Assembly: GCA_019426215.1 (NCBI GenBank)
Contig: CM033405.1
Coordinates: 29,852,199-29,916,198 of the forward strand
Length of the DNA: 64,000 nucleotides
Direction of reading: 5' to 3'
Source: Buddleja alternifolia
Lineage: Eukaryota > Streptophyta > Magnoliopsida > Lamiales > Scrophulariaceae
Shown here: piece after piece, positions 57,394-64,000 of the stretch
Layout: each line of letters starts with the position of its first letter
Position numbering within the stretch: the stretch's first letter is position 1
Notes under the pieces: model-generated
What the model was told of the DNA's origin: nothing
What the model saw: only the letters and a program-made list of their open reading frames with translations
Databases searched by the model: none
Program-made: the position numbers and the translations under genes

Positions 57394-58139
57394 TAGGGGT
57401 GTACGCGGTTGGGTTCGGACGATTTTAAAGAGAAAAATCAACCCAACCCGATATATGCGGGTTGACAAAATCTCAAACCGAAACCACATAATTATCCTTT
57501 CAAACCGAGTGGTTCGGGTCGGTCGGGTTTAATGTATTTCGCTGGCGGGTTTAATTACAACTTACTTTTAGTTTCAACTAGTAAGTAAGAAACTAAATAA
57601 CATATTTGTTGTATATTTAACTAAAAAAAATTGAGTTGGTGAAAGATACAAAAATAAGTGGTGTTATTAAATAAAAATCATATTTATCATGAATTGTAAA
57701 CTCTAAAATATTAATAAAATTAAATTATCTTATAAGTTTATCATGAAAATATACATCTACATCTTCGTTCAAATCAAGTAAAAACATATGTTCGAATGAA
57801 ATAATTTATTTACTCAAATTAAAAATAAAGTGTTTTACATTAATATGAATAAAATCACTCCTATTAGAGTTTATATATATGCTATATAGTTTTAAGAGTT
57901 TAGGGTTAATCTATAAAACTCTCTCTATATATATATATACTTATGATATATATAATTAGCGGTTGGGTGGGGGGTTAAGCAAGTTACAATTATTAAACCC
58001 ACCACCCGATTCAAAAGTGACGAGTTACAATTTTTTCAACCCGTCACAATTATTTAATAATTTCAAATTGACGATTTTTGGGTGGATTGGGTCTATTTGA
58101 GCGGGTCGGGCGAGTTGAGCTGGTTTATAGACTCCCCTA
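57394..58139. mobile_element. Non-autonomous hAT element (746 bp)
   Basis: Ends TAGGGGTGTACGCGG and GACTCCCCTA, with exact 8-bp TSD CTCAGTAT (57386-57393, 58140-58147). Subterminal motifs GGGTTCGG and GGGTCGGGCGAGTTG flank an AT-rich noncoding middle. Confidence 0.9.
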
Positions 58140-58668
58140 CTCAGTATTTCATAATTCATTTCGGAGACTTAAATGTGCATTGGGGTTGATGAAAAAGGGG
58201 CTTTTTATTTCCAAGTCAACCAAAAAGGGCTCTAGCATTTGATGCAGTCATAAAGTGTCACCAGCTCTGTTTTACTTTTAAATATTTTTTATAGTCTTAA
58301 TGATAAGTTTTGAGTAACATTTTTTTATGGTAAAATTAGATCCAATAATAATGGTGCTCTGCTGGTAAGATTTATTGCACCAAAATTCAAATATTATTTC
58401 CCTCCCTGTCAATTTGGCTTAATTGCACTTCCATCTCTTTTAATTTTTAAAGCTATGAAACTTGCAGAAAATCTCTCATTTTAGCCAATATTTTTTCTGT
58501 TTAGTCAAATGGGATACCTTGAAAAATGTGACTTTTAGTATAAAGCTCCAATCTTGGTGAATTTTTTCCAACTTTTCAACAAAATATGACTTCTTCTTGA
58601 AATCAATATCAATATTTCTGTGTAAAGCTCCAATCTTGGTAATTTTTGTACCAACTTTTCATGAAAAT

Positions 58669-58770
58669 ATGAGTTGGGTTCTTCTTGAAATCAACATTTT
58701 CAGTATAAAGCTCAAATCTTTGGTAATTTTTTCCATCTTCTCAACAAAATATGAATTGGGATCTTCTTGA
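58669..58770 (+). other. Upstream ORF (33 codons) in the ATL leader
   Basis: ATG at 58669 reads MSWVLLEINIFSIK and ends at TGA 58768-58770. The N-terminus parallels the real protein start MSRVLIETK because it lies in a sister repeat unit. If the leader is transcribed it could lower translation of the main frame. Confidence 0.5.
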
Positions 58771-58870
58771 AATCAATATTCAAGTATACAGCTCTAATCT
58801 TTGTTATTATTTTCCAACTTTTCATGAAAATATGAGTTGGGTTTTTCTTGAAGTCAACATTTCAGTATAA
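58751..58870 (+). other. Upstream ORF (39 codons) in the ATL leader
   Basis: ATG at 58751, with the ATG at 58832 in the same frame 81 bases later; ends at TAA 58868-58870. It shares frame with the ATL coding sequence but is separated from it by this stop. Confidence 0.5.
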
Positions 58871-58912
58871 AGCTCTAATCTTGGTGATTGTTTTCCAAAT
58901 TTTCAATAAAAT

Positions 58913-60334
58913 ATGAGTAGGGTTCTTATTGAAACCAAAGCTTCTACCTTTATTTCTCCATTACAACAACCAAACTTCACATTTCATCTTCCTCCACCTC
59001 CTCTATCCTCTTCACAATCTAGTGGTTTCAATTTGAATAACAAGGTAAACTCAATTGTACTTCTTATCATTATAATCCTATCAATTATCTTCTTTATCTC
59101 TGGTTTGCTTCACCTTCTTGTTAGATTACTATTAAGACCTCCAAATAGGGATCCTAATGAAATGGAAAATTTGACATCCCTTCAAGGCCAATTGCAGCAG
59201 CTTTTCCACTTGCATGATTCAGGGGTAGATCAGTCTTTTATTGATACTCTTCCTATATTCAACTACAAAGCCATTATAGGTGTGAAAGATCCCTTTGATT
59301 GTGCTGTTTGTTTGTGTGAATTTGAGTTAGAAGATGAGCTTAGGCTGCTGCCTAAATGTAGCCATGCTTTTCATATGAATTGTATTGATACTTGGCTTTT
59401 GTCTCACTCCACTTGTCCAATTTGTAGAGCAAATTTGCTTTCTGATTGTTTCTCTCAAAATGGAAATTTATCTCCTATGATTTGTGTTCTTGAATCAAGG
59501 AGTGAAAGTTCAAGAGATGTTTTTTCAGATAGAGAGGTTACAAGAGTGAATTCCCATTTGAGTGATGATTTTGGGCAAAAATGTAGTGAAATTCAAGTGA
59601 AAAGGGATGAAAATGAGAAAGAAATTGTAGGTTTAGTGGAAAAAGTTGTGTCAATAAAACTTGGGAAGTTTAGGAGTGTTGATAGTGGATTTGATGGTAG
59701 AAATAGTGAAAGTAATGTTGATGAGAGAAGGTGTTTTTCCATGGGATCATTTGCTTATGTTACGGATGAGAATTTGTCCTTGCAAGTGCCAGTTAGAACC
59801 CCTATGATCAAGAAACAATTCATCAAGAAACCTTCTTTATACCCGGGCCTCCGGCTCTCAATGTCCGAATGTGGATGTGATTCGAGAAGAGAATCCAATG
59901 GTTCTGAACAGTTTAAGGTTCTTGAAGTTCAAAGTAGTGACCATAATGTTGGTAGAAGAAAGAGGGAAAGTTTTTCGGTGTCGAAAATTTGGTTAAGGGG
60001 AAAAGGGGATAAGCCCAATGAAGCAAAAATGGGGTCATCAAGAAGGGCTTTGTCGTTCCGGTTGCCAATCAACCGGAATGTGGTGGATGACAAGGCTTCT
60101 GACGAGTCGAATCCTAAGAACGGTGAGGACGATGGTTGGAGGGCGATATCGGAAATTAATATAAGTAGGTGGGAAAATGGAGGGAGTGAATTGGGATTTG
60201 GTGAGGAAGTACAAAGTTCTAATAGTTTGGATTCTCAAGAAAATTTACCATCTTTTGGTAGGAGGACTCTTCTTTGGCTTATGGGAAGGCAAAATAAGGT
60301 TGATCATGATTCATCTTTTTCAAGTAATGTTTAA
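58913..60334 (+). CDS. ATL-family RING-H2 E3 ubiquitin ligase
   Basis: 473-residue single-exon protein of the plant ATL family: membrane-anchored E3 ligases that accept ubiquitin from an E2 and pass it to substrates. Layout: short Pro-rich N-terminus (LPPPPL, 26-31); one transmembrane segment (about 46-70, NSIVLLIIIILSIIFFISG); the ATL GLD-type motif as SGVDQSFIDTLPIFNYK (103-119); RING-H2 with C130, C133, C149, H151, H154, C157, C168 and C171, all zinc ligands present. A long C-terminal tail contains CFSMGSFAYVTDE (around 275-287), seen in ATL13/ATL46-like members, to which it is probably closest. Start at 58913; the frame is closed upstream by TAA. Neighbouring hAT and repeat elements do not break it. 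Substrate unknown. Confidence 0.93.
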   Translation: MSRVLIETKASTFISPLQQPNFTFHLPPPPLSSSQSSGFNLNNKVNSIVLLIIIILSIIFFISGLLHLLVRLLLRPPNRDPNEMENLTSLQGQLQQLFHLHDSGVDQSFIDTLPIFNYKAIIGVKDPFDCAVCLCEFELEDELRLLPKCSHAFHMNCIDTWLLSHSTCPICRANLLSDCFSQNGNLSPMICVLESRSESSRDVFSDREVTRVNSHLSDDFGQKCSEIQVKRDENEKEIVGLVEKVVSIKLGKFRSVDSGFDGRNSESNVDERRCFSMGSFAYVTDENLSLQVPVRTPMIKKQFIKKPSLYPGLRLSMSECGCDSRRESNGSEQFKVLEVQSSDHNVGRRKRESFSVSKIWLRGKGDKPNEAKMGSSRRALSFRLPINRNVVDDKASDESNPKNGEDDGWRAISEINISRWENGGSELGFGEEVQSSNSLDSQENLPSFGRRTLLWLMGRQNKVDHDSSFSSNV

Positions 60335-60619
60335 ATTTTTGGATTTTTGTTTATTACATTGGGGAATTTCTGGCTGGCCTATGTGAAAAGAACAGAGAAG
60401 GAAATGTATAGAGGTTTCATTTTGAAGGAGATCTTACTACAAAATAAGTATGACAGTGCTTATTTTCTAGAGCAAAGTGAAGCAGAAATTTTTATTATTA
60501 TTTGCATAGTATCTTTTGAATTGTTTCCATGTCCTATTTGGTTAGTGTTTTCTCATACGTACTATAATAATTCTTGTTCCTTTATTGGCAGATGTTAATA
60601 GAGTAAATAGTAATACTTT
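60335..60619 (+). other. Probable 3' UTR and flank of the ATL gene
   Basis: AT-rich noncoding sequence after the stop codon; no second gene was recognised. Confidence 0.5.
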
Positions 60620-61830
60620 TGTGTTAATCACACTTACTACCGCTCTTATTTAGTATAATTACAATTCAATCCGTTTATTTTTTGCCAATAACAAACACTC
60701 CCATTTATAATAAAACTTTACATTGAATCCCATCTAACTACACCCATTAGTCAAGCGTGATGGAAAGTATAAAAATGTCAATCTTACCCCTATTTTTTTT
60801 AAATAAAAAATAATTAGAAAATAGTTAATTACATAAACACCCTCCATATTTAGTGCTATTATAATGCATTCCGCTTTATTGTATCATATAACAAATATCT
60901 CCCTTTTATAATAAAACCTGACATTTAACCCCCTACGAATGACTTTGGTTAGTTTTGTTTCTTCCTTTTTTTCTTTTTTATATTTTTTCCCCTAGTTTAC
61001 TATTTTTTAATTTCCTTTTTTATTATAACCTTATATATATATATATATATTCTTTCAACTTATTTTAATTTACGGTTTGATATTTTTTTGGAACTTAATA
61101 ATTTTGATTTATCTGCGTTGAATTATGATATTGCTCCTAAAATAGACTGAAATTCAATATTTGTTTTCATTTTCTAAAAAATATTCAGATTGTCATAAAT
61201 TCGAATTTCAATTCATTATCAATATGTTAACAAGTTTTTAACGGGACTATTTATTTAGGGATATTGCATAAAACCCTTGTTATTTCAAAAATGCTAAAAA
61301 AAATTATGTGTTAATGAAATAGACTAAGCACCCCTGTGTTCTTATAAAGTGTGCAAAAAAGCCAAATTTTGTTAAAATGATAAAAATAAAATATGTGTTT
61401 TTTGGGTGAATTAACACTATCTACTTTTTATAAAGTATAAAGAGTATATAAATGACAAATGAGCATGTCAATAAAGGTGAAAAACATGAAAAACGCACTC
61501 GTTTTTAATGGAATTAGGCTTTTTTGCATACTTTTTAAGAACAGGGGTGATTAGCCTATCTCGCTAACACAGGGGGTTTTTAGCATTTTCAAAATAATAC
61601 GGGGGATTTTATGCAATTACCCCATTTATTTAAAACTAAATTGAAAGTTGCAATTACAAACATTACATTCACACCTTAAGGGCAAAATAGAAAATTTAGT
61701 AATTATGTTTTCATGATATCAGCAAATTCTATTAATTTTCTGACGGAATGGGACGAGTGTAAAATTTTATTATAAGAAAAGAATATTTGTTACGCATTTA
61801 AAATAAACGAACTGCACTATAATTATTCCC
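60620..61830. mobile_element. Long-TIR repeat element, copy 2, with nested MITE
   Basis: Diverged copy of 38390-39235. Shared landmarks are CTCTTATTTAGTATAATTAC, TATAATAAAACTTTACATT, ATGTCAATCTTACCCCTATT and, near the right end, ATTTGTTACGCATTTAAAAT with AAACGAACTGCACT. It carries the same internal restart near 60828. A 366-bp MITE (61258-61623) interrupts it. The right terminus is eroded. Confidence 0.7.
61258..61623. mobile_element. 366-bp MITE (Mutator-like) nested in repeat copy 2
   Basis: Ends GGGATATTGCATAAAACCC and GGGATTTTATGCAATTACCCC are inverted over about 30 bp. Exact 9-bp TSD ATTTATTTA (61249-61257, 61624-61632) suits MULE-type insertion. The uninterrupted target is visible in copy 1 near 38985-39005. 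Confidence 0.85.
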
Positions 61831-61858
61831 TGCTTTTATTTATCTTTTTTATTAGGAC

Positions 61859-62447
61859 TTATGATGCATGGATATGGATACTAGGATACGGGTACGATAT
61901 GATACGGATACGAAATACGGCAAACTGTAAAATTATAGGATACGATACGTTGGGGATACGAATATATATATATATACCTATATATATGATATCTAAAAAT
62001 AAATTTGAGTCAGTATGTTTATTAACATAAATAAAAGTGCAATACTGACACAAGTTCATTGTTTATAAGTTCAAAAAAATTCGAAGGTAACCATAATATT
62101 TCATTATTTGCGGCAGTGTAAGAATGTCATTTCATTGATACCAACATTTATCTTTTTATCCAAAATATTTGGTAATAAAGTGTATGATAGATTTCTCGTG
62201 GAGTAAGAGAAGAAAAAATATATTAAGAAGTGAAACCGAACGGTTTTTTGCTTCTTTAAATTTTCTTATGATAAGAGATACGGCATCTGGAAGTATCAGA
62301 TACGGTATCCGGAATTTATTTTTTTATTTAATTATTGAATACGTAAAAAGGGTATCCGATACATATCCAGCTGGTATCTAGAGTATTGTATTCGATACGA
62401 GCACGATACTGTACGGGTCCAATTTTAGTAGTATCCGTGCATCATAG
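61859..62447. mobile_element. Non-autonomous hAT element (589 bp)
   Basis: Ends TTATGATGCATGGATATGG and ATCCGTGCATCATAG are inverted; 8-bp TSD ATTAGGAC/ATTAGGAT (61851-61858, 62448-62455) with one mismatch. Both ends are rich in GATACG-type repeats, probable transposase-binding motifs. Confidence 0.82.
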
Positions 62448-62582
62448 ATTAGGATTTTAACTTCTCTTGTATCAGTTCGTATTGTAGTATCTACTAATCA
62501 ATATTTTTTTTCATTCCAAAAGGGTGGGGGGTACCCAAAAAAGTTCACAAAGTACGTTAGCCCGACAAACCCGGGCTAATAG

Positions 62583-63717
62583 TCACAAACGTGGCCATGT
62601 AATGCCATCTCTATCATTGTCTAAGAGATGATATATTTGTGACAAAGGAGCATCCATGTAATGCATATTAGTATTAATACCTAATTTTGCTAAGGCATCT
62701 GCCACTTGGTTAACTTCTCGCCACACAAATTGAAAAGAGACCTCCCAATCTCTTTCTTGCACACTCTGGATGCACCACCTCAACGTGGTGATGTTCAGTG
62801 GAGGCTTCCACCATGCTATTAAGTGCAGCTTGACAGTCAGATTCAACAATTAATTTCTTCACTCCTGTAGCCCACGCCATCTCTAGTCCCAATAGGATGG
62901 CTCGCATCTCAGCCTCCAACGATGAGCACGGGTCAATGTGACCACTGAACCCCCTTAACCAAGTTCCATGTTCATCTTAAGAGAGTATCTCCGACCCCCA
63001 CCTGTCCACCCGACGTAATCGCCGCATCTATGTTCATTTTGGTATAATCGGGTGCCGGTTTTTTCCAGCCCGTGTGTAACGTAAAGTGCATCACGTCTGG
63101 ATCAAAGTTAAGGGTTGTAAGTGAACCGTCAATTCGTTTATGTAACACATCTAGGTCCCCTGTAGGTACCTCATCCCTCACTCCATGGGTTATCTCATTT
63201 CTAACTTGCCAAAAAAAGGAAAAAGTCTCAGTAAACACAAGATCCCATTTATCGCACCAATCATACCTGTTAATCTTGTGCGATAAATTCCAGTCAATCC
63301 ACTCCTTCGCTGTGCCTGAGAAAAAAGAGTGATGGAAATTAGGGTGCACAAGTTATAGCCAATACGTTTTGGCCCAGTGACAATCACAAACAGCATGTAA
63401 TGGGGTATCCGGAGCAATCCTGCAAATGGTACAGGTGTCCGAAGCCACTATCCCCCGATCTCTCAAAACTGAATTGGTGATCACTTTATTATGCCGAAAG
63501 AGCCAAAGGAAAATTCTGCTACGATGTGCGCCCGGGACCTTCCAAATCTTCGTCCACCTTTTCGAATCCCCGGTGTCATCCGCTGCTTGCGTGAGTGCTT
63601 CATAAGCACTTTTACAAATGTACTCACCATCCGGAGAAAATAACCAGCGTGGCTTATCTCCCCTTGGATTCGTCTCTGGTTGCGGAGAACAACATATTAA
63701 TGACAACAATTTCTAAT
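62583..63717 (-). pseudogene. LINE C-terminal fragment (zf-RVT and RNase H)
   Basis: Minus-strand LINE remnant. 63709-63353 has the zinc-binding reverse transcriptase tail: KSAYEALTQA, RIFLWLFRHNKVITNSVL and CTICRIAPDTPLHAVCDC. 63349-62972 leads into the RNase H start (WKKPAPDYTKMNIDAAIT, normally W-PP--G--K-N-DGA). 62919-62710 and 62849-62583 complete it in two frames (AEMRAILLGLEMAWATGVKK, ESDCQAAL, WREVNQVADALAKLG). Frameshifts separate the blocks. The reverse transcriptase core is absent and the fragment stops at an inverted repeat (63661-63783). Confidence 0.85.
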
Positions 63718-63783
63718 CAATATTAAATTAGAAATTGTTGTCATTAATATGTTGTTCTCCGCAACCAGAGACGAATCCAAGGG
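63661..63783. repeat. Perfect 57-bp inverted repeat with 9-bp spacer
   Basis: 63661-63717 (CCCTTGGATTCGTCTCTGGT...) is the exact reverse complement of 63727-63783. The left arm is LINE coding sequence, and the right arm is its inverted copy. Confidence 0.92.
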
Positions 63784-64000
63784 AAGCCTCGGGGTTGGGA
63801 CTTCTAATTTTGAATTGAGGGTATATATACACACACACACACAGAGTGTTATGTGTTCACCAAAGAATCTACAGCACAGGTGGTACGCAAGCCAACTTCA
63901 AGTGCACAGATTCCTTTGGGCACGAGTTGGAACCCCAGTGTCCTCTGTTAGTCGGTTTTTAGCCGAAGCATCTTTTCTAGCCTTCTCTTTTATCCAAAGC
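63784..64000. other. Unassigned right edge with CA microsatellite
   Basis: A (TA/CA)n run occupies about 63821-63843. The rest could be the start of another repeat; no coding region was recognised before the window ends. Confidence 0.5.

Larger units (their letters stand above)
58537..58940 (+). repeat. 81-bp tandem repeat, five units, running into the ATL coding sequence
   Basis: Units start at about 58537, 58619, 58702, 58783 and 58864, each opening AGTATAAAGCTC-AATCTT and closing AAAATATGA-TTGGG-TCTT. The fifth contains the ATL start codon at 58913; ATGs at 58585, 58669, 58751 and 58832 are the matching positions in the others. Confidence 0.85.

Noticed and set aside
63860..63960. tRNA- or SINE-like sequence near the right edge (GGTGGTACGCAAGCC ... 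GAGTTGGAACCCC)
   Set aside because: Only loosely resembles A and B boxes and runs toward the window edge; no TSD or tail can be checked.

Overview
This window looks like nuclear DNA of a eudicot plant. It is AT-rich, holds two recognisable plant genes with plant-type domains, and is otherwise filled with plant transposable elements of nearly every major class, many nested in each other. Nothing bacterial, viral or organellar was recognised. The exact species cannot be read from the sequence.

Layout, left to right. 1-2.4 kb: degenerate Mutator-like element (MULE) on the minus strand, with a transposase domain followed by a spliced plant mobile domain (PMD) coding region. 2.69-3.23 kb: hAT element. 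3.28-14.94 kb: a roughly 2.3-kb tandem duplication; only its second copy carries a CACTA element (7469-8831) and a Ty3/Gypsy element that retains only gag (8975-14702). 15.7-20.4 kb: decayed Helitron Rep/helicase gene, minus strand. 23.9-28.85 kb: a tRNA-type SINE split by a very young non-autonomous LTR element. 31.36-34.4 kb: a LINE (minus strand) with two small DNA elements nested in it. 35-42.3 kb: hAT, CACTA and other MITE-like repeats in AT-rich DNA. 42.7-43.75 kb: an IBH1-like HLH gene. 44.8-51.65 kb: a Ty1/Copia element on the minus strand, split by a Gypsy-type solo LTR. 52.35 kb: another SINE. 53.53-56.06 kb: a hAT-bounded unit holding a 2.3-kb palindromic foldback. 57.4-58.14 kb: hAT element. 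58.54-60.33 kb: an ATL-type RING-H2 E3 ligase gene whose start codon lies in the last unit of an 81-bp tandem repeat. 60.6-62.45 kb: MITE-like repeats. 62.58-63.72 kb: a second LINE fragment ending in a perfect inverted repeat.

Only two loci look like functional host genes: the IBH1-like HLH regulator and the ATL RING-H2 ligase. The sequence shows no functional link between them. The rest reads as layered insertions, and target-site duplications (TSDs) for more than a dozen elements fix boundaries and relative order. The most unusual signal is an array of about 13 units at 11007-11510 inside the Gypsy element. Each unit can be drawn as an H-type RNA pseudoknot, and two unit types differ by compensating changes in both stems. 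Second is the multiplied start-codon context upstream of the ATL gene. Third is sequence shared between the MULE at the left edge and the giant foldback at 54 kb, suggesting an autonomous/non-autonomous pair.
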